DNA of 5,983 bases from Candidatus Nanopelagicaceae bacterium (GTDB lineage Bacteria > Actinomycetota > Actinomycetes > Nanopelagicales > Nanopelagicaceae). Position 1 is the first letter of the stretch. Each line of letters opens with the position of its first letter. The notes beneath the pieces are model-generated. The model was not told the origin of the DNA, made no database searches, and saw only the letters and a list, made by a program, of their open reading frames with translations. This document shows, in pieces, positions 1 through 5,477 of the stretch. The stretch covers positions 1-5,983 of the forward strand of contig CANESA010000041.1 in NCBI GenBank assembly GCA_947440735.1. Reading direction: 5' to 3'. The translations under genes and the position numbers were made by a program.

Positions 1-1233
1 ATCAGGAAGGGCTGCTCGCAACGGTGAACAGAAACGCTCCATAAGAAGTCCATGGCGCATCGGATCTACCCCTGAAATACCGAGCAAGTGGCAGATTAAT
101 GAGCCAGCACCGCTACCTCGTGCTGCAACACGTATTCCGTTATCGCGCGCCATCTGCGCAATATCTGCAACGGTAAGAAAGTAGGACTCGTAACCAAGGG
201 ATGCAACGGTTGCTAACTCATCATCTAAGCGAATACGGGCAGCCTTCACATCTGCATTTGCGTTGTAGCGCCAATGAATTCCAGCCTCTACTCGTGAACG
301 CAAAAGTGTGCGCATTGAGCTCTGCGATGTGGCACCAACAATATGTGGCTCAGGTAGATGAATGCCGCCAAGACCGATATCGCGGGCTGGAGAAAGTAGA
401 GCGCGCTCTGCCCATTCGCGCGTAGTTTTTAACAGTGCTCGTGGAGTTGCCTCCCCTGCTGCTCGCGCTATCTCTGTTGCAACAAGTGTCATCTCTTGAC
501 TGCTCTTTAAATAGCCTTCCGCGTTACGACGTTCGATATGTCGGTAATCCAAAGGAACGAGTTGGCGAGCACAATCTAAGAGATCTGCAACCGGACCATC
601 ACTACGACTGCGCATTCGTACTGCATTGGTAATCACAGCATCAATATCGTGATCGCGTGCAAAGACCAGCGATCTGGCGGCATGAGATGTAGAGCCTGGC
701 CCATTACCTGCAACGAGATGAGAGACGCATTCAATAGCGTGATCTGCAAAGAATTCACGAGTGAGATTAAAGAGATCGAGGGCACGCTCAGGATGGTGAG
801 CCGCTAATTCATAACTCAGTGGTGATTGTGGGCCGTGGAGAAGATGAAGGTGGGTGCTATGTGTGCTGAACTTTTCGAGTAGCTCTAAGGTGATTCGTGT
901 ATTGCCCTCACCTTTATTGATATGTAAGCCTGTAAGTAACCGTACAAGGTGAGCCCATCCCCCATCACCGTGTGCCAAAACAGTTACGCGTTTTTCGGGA
1001 GCTTTCTTATCGCTAGCTGTGATCTCTATCGGTAGATTGATTCCAATAATCGGTGCCACACCATTGGCAACACATGCCTTTGCAAAACGAATAGCCCCTG
1101 AAAGAGTTGCACGGTCTGTGAGAGCAAGTGCCGGCATCGCATATTCACGTGCTTGTTCGACAAGATCACCTGGCTGCGTTGTTCCATATTTCATAGAGAA
1201 AGCGCTAGCAACGCGAAGATGGATAAAACTCAT
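1..1233 (-). CDS. DnaE-family (error-prone, DnaE2/ImuC-like) DNA polymerase III alpha subunit, N-terminal 411 residues, cut by window edge
   Basis: This is a C-family DNA polymerase, expected to extend DNA past lesions during the SOS response. My translation of the minus strand from the ATG at 1233 is open for 411 codons to the left edge. Residues 5-60 form the start of a PHP domain (HLRVASAFS at 5-13, ALTDR at 37-41). Residues 369-406 carry the palm signature: ARGSGAGS at 371-378, CHLLGIS at 381-387, VDP at 389-391 and LLMERF at 396-401. The fragment ends at LPD, just before the expected catalytic DxD motif. The PHP domain has Arg7, Ala9 and Arg41 where active PHP domains carry His, so exonuclease activity is unlikely. 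The E. coli replicative subunit shares part of this loss. The full protein should be about 1000-1150 residues. The gene starts 7 bp after the DUF6504 stop, without a clear ribosome site, so translation may be coupled. The SOS box upstream and the DUF6504 partner favour a mutagenic rather than replicative role. Canonical DnaE2 keeps the PHP His residues, so this is a distinct subgroup. Confidence 0.9.
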   Translation of the reverse strand, partial: MSFIHLRVASAFSMKYGTTQPGDLVEQAREYAMPALALTDRATLSGAIRFAKACVANGVAPIIGINLPIEITASDKKAPEKRVTVLAHGDGGWAHLVRLLTGLHINKGEGNTRITLELLEKFSTHSTHLHLLHGPQSPLSYELAAHHPERALDLFNLTREFFADHAIECVSHLVAGNGPGSTSHAARSLVFARDHDIDAVITNAVRMRSRSDGPVADLLDCARQLVPLDYRHIERRNAEGYLKSSQEMTLVATEIARAAGEATPRALLKTTREWAERALLSPARDIGLGGIHLPEPHIVGATSQSSMRTLLRSRVEAGIHWRYNANADVKAARIRLDDELATVASLGYESYFLTVADIAQMARDNGIRVAARGSGAGSLICHLLGISGVDPMRHGLLMERFCSPLRAALPD

Positions 1234-1240
1234 GAGCTAT

Positions 1241-1540
1241 CTAGACCGACCGAATGAGCCACTGCCCGGTAGCTTCATCGCGTTCGATTTCAAATGTTGT
1301 CACTGCGCCAATCGGTGCAGCTTCTACCGTCCACAAAGCACGCGCTCCATCATCAGGGCGATAAACACCGTCACTGACTCGGTTCCACCATCCACCTGCT
1401 TCACACCATCGCGAGAGAACAGAGTGGATGCGAAAGCGACGACCTTTAAAGGTGAACTCGATCGGTGTCGCTAAAGCACCTACGCCATCTGCAAGGACTT
1501 CATGAGGTGCATGAGGTGGACGTATCTCCGGGACTGACAT
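1241..1540 (-). CDS. DUF6504-family small protein, first gene of the SOS operon
   Basis: This is a 99-residue protein of unknown biochemical function. It resembles the small actinobacterial DUF6504 family, which is commonly found beside error-prone polymerase genes. Recognisable parts are IEFTFKGRRFRIHSVLSRW (27-45), the WW pair at 51-52, LWTVEAA (69-75) and a C-terminal strand with Trp94 (QWLIRSV). The alternation of strands and aromatic residues suggests a small all-beta fold, possibly an adaptor for the polymerase; that role is inference. The frame stays open upstream to 1636. I chose the ATG at 1540 because a good ribosome site (GAAGG, 8 nt upstream) precedes it, and because a longer start would put the SOS box inside the coding sequence. 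The downstream polymerase gene begins 7 bp after this stop, so the two form one transcript. The family assignment is from memory of its sequence pattern, not from a search. Confidence 0.8.
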   Translation of the reverse strand: MSVPEIRPPHAPHEVLADGVGALATPIEFTFKGRRFRIHSVLSRWCEAGGWWNRVSDGVYRPDDGARALWTVEAAPIGAVTTFEIERDEATGQWLIRSV

Positions 1541-1548
1541 CGGTATTG

Positions 1549-1558
1549 CCTTCTTTCT
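1549..1558 (-). promoter_or_regulatory. Ribosome binding site deciding the DUF6504 start
   Basis: On the minus strand the sequence AGAAAGAAGG ends 8 nt before the ATG at 1540. It is the only good Shine-Dalgarno match near the possible starts of this frame, so it supports the 99-residue form over the 131-residue one. Confidence 0.7.
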
Positions 1559-1572
1559 TGCCGTGTGGACAA

Positions 1573-1590
1573 TTCGAACAGATGTTCGAA
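1573..1590. promoter_or_regulatory. LexA binding site (SOS box), perfect palindrome
   Basis: The site reads TTCGAAC-AGAT-GTTCGAA, two perfect 7-bp inverted half-sites around a 4-bp spacer. It matches the Gram-positive/actinobacterial SOS box pattern CGAAC-N4-GTTCG with two further symmetric pairs outside it. It lies 32 bp upstream of the DUF6504 ATG and touches the candidate -10 element of the leftward promoter, where bound LexA would block initiation. The doxX start is about 157 bp away, so doxX is probably not its target. Confidence 0.9.
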
Positions 1591-1618
1591 AACTAGCCCA
1601 CACCCCTGACAAGAGCAA
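1590..1618 (-). promoter_or_regulatory. Candidate promoter of the DUF6504-polymerase operon
   Basis: On the minus strand TTGCTC (1618-1613) and TAGTTT (1595-1590) are 17 bp apart. The -10 fits the TANNNT form usual for actinobacterial housekeeping sigma factors, but both hexamers are weak matches. Transcription would start near 1583, inside the SOS box, leaving a leader of roughly 40 nt. The placement next to the LexA site is the main support. Confidence 0.35.
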
Positions 1619-1653
1619 GCCCACGCCGCGACACACACGCTCACCGCGAGTAG

Positions 1654-1677
1654 AGATAGTTGAAATTTCAACTATCT
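1654..1677. promoter_or_regulatory. 24-bp perfect palindrome, probable repressor operator for doxX
   Basis: Twelve bases (AGATAGTTGAAA) are followed directly by their exact reverse complement, with no spacer. The AT-rich core TTGAAATTTCAA inside a longer symmetric site resembles operators of dimeric winged-helix repressors such as the MarR family. It overlaps the candidate -35 and spacer of the doxX promoter, about 70 bp before the doxX ATG. It has no run of T next to it, so it is not a terminator for either strand, and its sequence is unrelated to the SOS box. No regulator gene is in the window. The identity of the binding protein is inference. Confidence 0.6.
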
Positions 1678-1687
1678 GCCGTAGACT
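1661..1687 (+). promoter_or_regulatory. Candidate doxX promoter
   Basis: TTGAAA (1661-1666) could be a -35 and TAGACT (1682-1687) a -10, with a 15-bp spacer (16 bp if the -35 is read one base earlier). The spacing is short and the match modest. The support is the position between the palindrome and the doxX leader, where a repressor on the palindrome would cover the -35. The leader would be about 50-55 nt. Confidence 0.35.
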
Positions 1688-1699
1688 GCGAAGGTAAGA

Positions 1700-1720
1700 G
1701 AGTCCGCAGAAGCTGGACTC
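1700..1720 (+). other. Small hairpin in the doxX leader
   Basis: GAGTCC (1700-1705) pairs with GGACTC (1715-1720) across a 9-nt loop. It is followed by a C-run and then the ribosome site region. A 6-bp stem can arise by chance, but this one is in the predicted untranslated leader and could affect mRNA stability or initiation. It matches no riboswitch class that I recognise. Confidence 0.25.
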
Positions 1721-1737
1721 CCCCCATAAGGAAAATC

Positions 1738-1743
1738 AAGGAG
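1738..1743 (+). promoter_or_regulatory. doxX ribosome binding site
   Basis: AAGGAG lies 4 nt before the ATG at 1748. It is a strong Shine-Dalgarno match with slightly short spacing. A second purine stretch, AAGGA, lies about 15 nt before the ATG. Confidence 0.75.
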
Positions 1744-1747
1744 AAAT

Positions 1748-2173
1748 ATGAACGTCGTTCTATTCATTGGTCAGGTGCTCTTCGCAGCCCTCTTCATCAC
1801 TTCAGGTATTGGTCACTTCGCAAAGCTTGAGGCTATGACCGGCTACGCACAGTACAAGAAGCTCCCAGCAGCAAAGCTCGGAGTAATGGCAAGTGGACTC
1901 TTCTTCCTTGTTGGTGGAGCCTTGATCGTAATCGGTACATACGTTGATCTCGGTGCACTTCTTATCGCAATCACACTCGTTCTTGCAGCAGTCATCTTCC
2001 ATAACTTCTGGAAAGAGACTGATTCCACTACAAAGATGAACGAGCAGATCGCCTTCAACAAGGACATCTCCCTTGCAGGTGCTGCTCTCATCCTCGTCGC
2101 ACTTTTTGCATCAGGTGCAGTCACAGCAGACGATCTTCTATTCAATATCGGAAGCGTCTCTTTCTTCAATTAA
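1748..2173 (+). CDS. DoxX family membrane protein
   Basis: This is a 141-residue integral membrane protein of the DoxX family. Four hydrophobic segments lie at about residues 3-21, 45-63, 66-86 and 107-125. Family features are the start VLFAALFITSGIGHF (10-24), the soluble stretch MTGYAQYKKLPAAKLG (30-45), and the HNFWKETDSTTKMNE segment (85-99) before the last helix. The length is normal for the family. In mycobacteria a DoxX protein joins superoxide dismutase SodA and the sulfurtransferase SseA in a membrane complex that handles oxidative and thiol stress. Archaeal DoxA/DoxD relatives take part in thiosulfate oxidation. The exact role here is unknown. The gene has a strong ribosome site, its own intrinsic terminator and a palindromic operator upstream, so it appears to be individually regulated. 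A TauE/SafE exporter follows on the same strand, which fits a link to sulfur or redox stress, but that link is inference. Confidence 0.88.
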   Translation: MNVVLFIGQVLFAALFITSGIGHFAKLEAMTGYAQYKKLPAAKLGVMASGLFFLVGGALIVIGTYVDLGALLIAITLVLAAVIFHNFWKETDSTTKMNEQIAFNKDISLAGAALILVALFASGAVTADDLLFNIGSVSFFN

Positions 2174-2187
2174 ATTCAACGTTTACG

Positions 2188-2224
2188 AGATTGCCCCTGG
2201 GAAACCGGGGGCAATCTTCTTTTT
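2188..2224 (+). terminator. Strong intrinsic terminator after doxX
   Basis: AGATTGCCCCTGG (2188-2200) pairs with CCGGGGGCAATCT (2205-2217) in a 13-bp stem with one G-T pair. It is closed by a GAAA tetraloop and followed by TCTTTTT. It lies 15 bp after the doxX stop and 28 bp before the next ATG, so it separates doxX from the TauE gene at the transcript level. Confidence 0.9.
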
Positions 2225-2252
2225 GCAAGAAATCTTCTGAGAGTATTGGCTC

Positions 2253-2999
2253 ATGGAGATCCTGGGCGCACTCATTGCAGGAACATTTATCGGCAGCGTC
2301 CTTGGATTCGTTGGAGCCGGCGGTGCGATGTTGGCAGTTCCAATCCTCATCTATGGATTTGGCTTTGAACCCTCTCTCGCATCCACTGCAGCGCTGGCTG
2401 TCGTAGGTTCTGCTGCACTTTCTGGGGCTAGCGCAAAGATAAAGAAGAAGGAAATTTACTATCGAGATGCCTTTGTTATCTGGGCGATCGGTTTAACAAC
2501 AAATCTTGGCTTCTCCAACCTGGCAGATAATCTTCCAGAGGATTTCATCGCTATTGGATTCTCATGCGTCATCATTTTCGCAGGATTGAGCATGCTTGGC
2601 TCACCTGTAACGACTATGACAAAACGTATGAGTTGGCCCGTCCTTATTGTTATTTCACTCTTGATCGGCTCGATCACAGGGCTCTTTGGAATCGGTGGCG
2701 GATTCCTTGTGATTCCTGTACTGGTTCTGGGATTTGGAACTTCACAATCAGTGGCTGCAGGCACGGCGCTCTTGGTCATAGCCATCAATTCAATGACAGC
2801 CCTCATAGGTCATCACGCACTCGTGAGCGAAGTTTCCTGGGATATTCCTCTTGCAATGGGAGCTAGTGCCGTCGTTATCGCACAGATTGCATCGCGGATT
2901 AAATTGCCGATTTCAGATGCGCTCTTGCGAAAGCTCTTTGCTTACTTACTATTTTTGGTCGCGATATTTAGCTTGATAGAGAGAATTTTTATTACCTAA
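2253..2999 (+). CDS. TauE/SafE family membrane transporter (putative sulfite/organosulfonate exporter)
   Basis: This is a 248-residue polytopic membrane protein of the TauE/SafE family (formerly DUF81), whose members export sulfite, sulfoacetate or related anions across the cytoplasmic membrane. The two family repeats are clear: GSVLGFVGAGGAMLAVPIL at 14-32 and GSITGLFGIGGGFLVIPVLV at 139-158. Each is followed by an AST/AAGTAL stretch (STAALAVVGSAA at 44-55, AAGTALLVIAINS at 168-180). A short charged loop (KIKKKEIYYRD, 62-72) sits between helices, and about eight membrane segments are expected. The length is typical. The ATG at 2253 directly precedes the first conserved helix, but no convincing ribosome site lies before it. 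No promoter is visible in the 28 bp after the doxX terminator, so expression probably depends on read-through or on a promoter inside doxX. The substrate cannot be read from the sequence. Confidence 0.88.
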   Translation: MEILGALIAGTFIGSVLGFVGAGGAMLAVPILIYGFGFEPSLASTAALAVVGSAALSGASAKIKKKEIYYRDAFVIWAIGLTTNLGFSNLADNLPEDFIAIGFSCVIIFAGLSMLGSPVTTMTKRMSWPVLIVISLLIGSITGLFGIGGGFLVIPVLVLGFGTSQSVAAGTALLVIAINSMTALIGHHALVSEVSWDIPLAMGASAVVIAQIASRIKLPISDALLRKLFAYLLFLVAIFSLIERIFIT

Positions 3000-3003
3000 T
3001 AGC

Positions 3004-4233
3004 TCAGTGGCGATCTTTATCTGTATGGATTGTGCGAGATAGATAACCAGCAAGGAAGAGCATGATGATGGGGAAAAACAGTGCGACCGGCAAACTCGTT
3101 ACCTCTGAAATCAAACCAGTCAAAGTAGGCCCAAAGAAATAACCTGCAATACCAATGACACCTACACGCGCAATTGCAACTGCAGGTGCAACACCTGGAG
3201 TAGCTCCTGCCGCCAAAATAAATGCAGGGAACATCGGCCCGATTCCAAAACCAACTGCACTAAATCCAAGGTTGATTATGATGAGAGCTACAAGGGGATG
3301 TGACTGTGACAGCGGCACTGCAATCAGAATAGCTACACCAAACAAAGTGCCCCCGATATATCCACCAAGCTTTACCGTCAGGGCTGGGCCAAAGTGATCT
3401 AACATTTTATCGCCAAGTAATCTGCTGACAATCATTGCCAACGCAAAACAGGCAAAGCCAGAAGCGTTAACGCCTTTGCCGTATCCCATGTCATCACGAA
3501 GCAAAATTCCGGCCCAATCACTTGCTGCTCCTTCTGCGATCATGGAGCCGAGTAATCCAATACCTAGCCCCCACAGAGGAAGAACACTCTTTCCGAAGAG
3601 AGGAATTTTTGCACTCGTCTCTTCTTCACCGCCATTGTGATCATCGAGATCGGATGGCAGGAGAAAAAAGGCTGCTGGAATAAAGGCAATTGCTGCAAAG
3701 GCTGCAATCGCTACGAGGTTTACTTCATAGGAAACAAATCGGGCAATCGATCCACCAATGACTGTTGTGAGAAATGCGCCAACGCTCCACATCGCATGAA
3801 GGCTAGACATACAGCGCTTTTTGAGAATCCGCTCAACTATAAATCCTTGAGCATTCAAACAGATATCCATCAGTGAGTATCCAAATCCCATGACAAAGAG
3901 AGAGATGATCAAAACAATCGCTGAATTAGCCAAACCCATTCCGGCAAGTCCTACAGGCATAATTGATACGGCCACTTGAGTAACTCTGCGAGAACCAAAG
4001 GTGTGTATTGCTCTTCCACCTATTTGTGCGCCAGTGATAGATCCAAAGGTGCTCGCCAGCAATACAAATCCGAATTGGCCATTACTTAATCCAATGGCAT
4101 CTTTAATTTCAGGGATTCGAGGAACCCACCCCATGGAGACCATGCCCATCAGTAAGAACATCGCTAAAAGTGACTTACGTGCTTGATTAGCAATAGCGAC
4201 AGGGGCAGTTGCGCGCAATCTCTGGGGACTCAT
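3004..4233 (-). CDS. MFS transporter, YbjJ-like
   Basis: This is a major facilitator superfamily protein of 409 residues from the ATG at 4233, with about 12 membrane helices. It resembles the YbjJ-like branch: WVPRIPEIKD after helix 1 (residues 36-45), a loop 2-3 motif with GGRAIHTFGSRR (72-83), DICLNAQG in helix 4 (123-130) and LHAMWSVGAF in helix 5 (145-154). A charged central loop (DLDDHNGGEEE) separates the two six-helix halves. The substrate is unknown; relatives include sugar and drug-type permeases. The frame stays open to a TTG at 4263, giving 419 residues. I prefer the ATG because TTG starts are rarer and neither site has a ribosome site. A TAGCGT hexamer on the minus strand lies about 8 nt before the ATG, which would suit a leaderless transcript. 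The gene is convergent with the TauE gene (4 bp between stops) and divergent from the YbaK-like gene. Confidence 0.88.
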   Translation of the reverse strand: MSPQRLRATAPVAIANQARKSLLAMFLLMGMVSMGWVPRIPEIKDAIGLSNGQFGFVLLASTFGSITGAQIGGRAIHTFGSRRVTQVAVSIMPVGLAGMGLANSAIVLIISLFVMGFGYSLMDICLNAQGFIVERILKKRCMSSLHAMWSVGAFLTTVIGGSIARFVSYEVNLVAIAAFAAIAFIPAAFFLLPSDLDDHNGGEEETSAKIPLFGKSVLPLWGLGIGLLGSMIAEGAASDWAGILLRDDMGYGKGVNASGFACFALAMIVSRLLGDKMLDHFGPALTVKLGGYIGGTLFGVAILIAVPLSQSHPLVALIIINLGFSAVGFGIGPMFPAFILAAGATPGVAPAVAIARVGVIGIAGYFFGPTLTGLISEVTSLPVALFFPIIMLFLAGYLSRTIHTDKDRH

Positions 4234-4273
4234 AGGCGCTAACGCTAAACCATCAGAGCACAATCGGCGGACG

Positions 4274-4789
4274 ATGCGAAGGATGTCGTACTATCCCCAT
4301 GTGGAGCACATACTCGAACGCGCATCGGTAAAGCGTGCGCAAGAAGCGATGGATCGACTCAATGTCAGTGGCCGCATCCATGCCTTAAGTGAAAGTGCCC
4401 GTACTGCCCAAGAAGCAGCAGATTCACTCGGTGTTGAAGTTGGCCAAATCGCCTCTTCATTAATCTTTAAACTTCCATCAAGTGGAGCTCTTTTGATCAT
4501 TACTAGCGGCCGCCATCGCGTTGATACAGATCTAGTTGCCAAAAATTTAGGAGTTGAAAAACTCTCTCGCGTTGATGCAGACTTCGTAAAGGAAATATCT
4601 GGCTACTCGATCGGTGGAGTGAGCCCACTGGGGTGGATTTCAAAGCCAGAGATAATCCTTATCGATGAAGCGCTCAACGATTACGACGTCGTCTGGGCTG
4701 CTGCTGGACATCCCCATGCGGTTTATCCAACAAGCTACGCGGAATTATTAGCCTGCACAGAGGCAACGCCAATGATTGTCGGAGATTAA
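4274..4789 (+). CDS. YbaK/EbsC family protein (aminoacyl-tRNA deacylase-like)
   Basis: This 171-residue protein has the YbaK/ProX editing fold, whose characterised members hydrolyse mischarged aminoacyl-tRNAs such as Cys- or Ala-tRNA(Pro). Visible family blocks are GQIASSLIFK (57-66), TSGRHRVD (77-84), YSIGGVSPLGW (111-121), DEAL (131-134) and AAAGHPHAVYP (142-152). The Lys that characterised YbaK enzymes carry before the TLL strand appears here as Ser61, judged by eye against Haemophilus YbaK. Actinobacterial relatives often have an uncharged residue there, so the substrate or chemistry may differ. The start could be the ATG at 4274 or the one at 4283; neither has a good ribosome site, and only 40 bp separate this gene from the ATG of the divergent MFS gene. 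A CrtA-like gene starts 2 bp after its stop, so the two are cotranscribed. No functional link between them is known. Confidence 0.88.
   Translation: MRRMSYYPHVEHILERASVKRAQEAMDRLNVSGRIHALSESARTAQEAADSLGVEVGQIASSLIFKLPSSGALLIITSGRHRVDTDLVAKNLGVEKLSRVDADFVKEISGYSIGGVSPLGWISKPEIILIDEALNDYDVVWAAAGHPHAVYPTSYAELLACTEATPMIVGD
4781..4784 (+). promoter_or_regulatory. Ribosome binding site of the crtA-like gene, inside the ybaK-like 3' end
   Basis: GGAG lies 7 nt before the GTG at 4792 and overlaps the last codons of the YbaK-like gene. It decides in favour of GTG as the start and suggests translational coupling. Confidence 0.6.
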
Positions 4790-4791
4790 CC

Positions 4792-5460
4792 GTGTCCCAA
4801 GTTGTCGTCGCATATTTCTGGACTATTAAGAAATCCGATCTCCCCTTCGCACTTTTCTCTATGGCACGCGATCGTGGTCGTTTGCGTAGATCTGCAGGTG
4901 TGAACTTTGCAAAGATGCTTGGTACAGGTACAGGCGAAAATTTCACACCCAGTGATGCCGATCTCTCTCGTTGGGGCGCAATTATGGCCATTGATGAACG
5001 CGACTTGGAGTCAATCGATTCTCTGGCGGTGCTGCGGTCATGGAATAAGCGAGCACTCGCTGAAGTCCGTTTGGTCCTAGATCCAATCGCAGTACATGGA
5101 TTGTGGTCGGGAAAGAATCCATTTGATTGGAGCATCACTCCAGCGGCAGATGCTCAAGTTGTTGCAATAACTCGTGCACGAATTAAATGGCTTCAGAACT
5201 TTAGATTTTGGAAAGCAGTGCCACCGGTCTCTGCAGATCTTCACCAAACCCCCGGTCTCATTGCAGCCATCGGGATAGGTGAAGCGCCCATTGGATTACA
5301 GGGCACTTTCTCTCTCTGGGAGAACGGAAAAGCCTTACGTGACTTTGCTTATAAAGGTCAGGCACATCAGAGAGCGATCGAGGCTACAGCGCAGTACAAC
5401 TGGTATGCCGAAGAGCTATTTTCACGCTTTGCAGTTCGCCATGTGCGCGGTCAACTCTAG
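4792..5460 (+). CDS. crtA: CrtA-like protein (spheroidene monooxygenase family)
   Basis: This 222-residue protein resembles CrtA, the oxygenase that adds keto groups at C-2 of acyclic carotenoids in purple bacteria. Blocks recalled from that family are VNFAKMLGTGTGENFTP (37-53), GLWSGKNPF (103-111), ITRARIK (126-132), FRFWKAVP (137-144), GIGEAPIGLQGTFSLW (161-176), AHQRAI (191-196) and NWYAEELFSRFAV (203-215). There is no signal peptide or membrane helix, so it is a soluble or membrane-associated enzyme. The length fits the single-domain members of about 220-250 residues. Translation starts at a GTG with GGAG 7 nt upstream, 2 bp after the YbaK-like stop. A CruF-type carotenoid hydratase gene follows after 17 bp, which strongly supports a carotenoid role. 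Many homologues outside purple bacteria are uncharacterised, so the true substrate and position of oxidation here are uncertain. A general heme-oxygenase-like Dabb-fold protein is the alternative. Confidence 0.85.
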   Translation: MSQVVVAYFWTIKKSDLPFALFSMARDRGRLRRSAGVNFAKMLGTGTGENFTPSDADLSRWGAIMAIDERDLESIDSLAVLRSWNKRALAEVRLVLDPIAVHGLWSGKNPFDWSITPAADAQVVAITRARIKWLQNFRFWKAVPPVSADLHQTPGLIAAIGIGEAPIGLQGTFSLWENGKALRDFAYKGQAHQRAIEATAQYNWYAEELFSRFAVRHVRGQL

Positions 5461-5477
5461 TAGGGCAGACTTAGCCC

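Noticed and set aside
1019..1474. 151-codon open frame on the plus strand
   Set aside because: It is antisense to the start of the polymerase gene and to DUF6504, both of which have clear family motifs. Its own translation is low-complexity in character and unlike any known protein.
1501..1518. Tandem 9-bp repeat CATGAGGTG x2
   Set aside because: It lies inside the DUF6504 gene and encodes PHAPHE in frame. It is a small in-frame duplication or codon coincidence, not a regulatory repeat.
1541..1636. N-terminal extension of the DUF6504 frame to a start at 1636
   Set aside because: The extension would put the SOS box and the candidate promoter inside the gene, and the good ribosome site precedes the ATG at 1540.
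1480..1671. 63-codon minus-strand frame with a hydrophobic, lipoprotein-like N-terminus
   Set aside because: It runs through the SOS box and overlaps the DUF6504 coding start in another frame. It has no ribosome site, and the Cys-rich stretch looks fortuitous.
1654..1677. Palindrome as a transcription terminator
   Set aside because: It has no adjacent T-run on either strand, it is AT-rich with no loop, and no gene ends into it, since both neighbours start from this region.
3155..3397. Plus-strand open frame inside the MFS gene, with others at 3637-3876 and 4001-4186
   Set aside because: These are antisense shadows of a well-supported 12-helix transporter, and they have no ribosome sites or recognisable motifs.
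5463..5477. Possible hairpin GGGC-N7-GCCC just before the cruF ATG
   Set aside because: A 4-bp stem is too short to claim as a regulatory structure.
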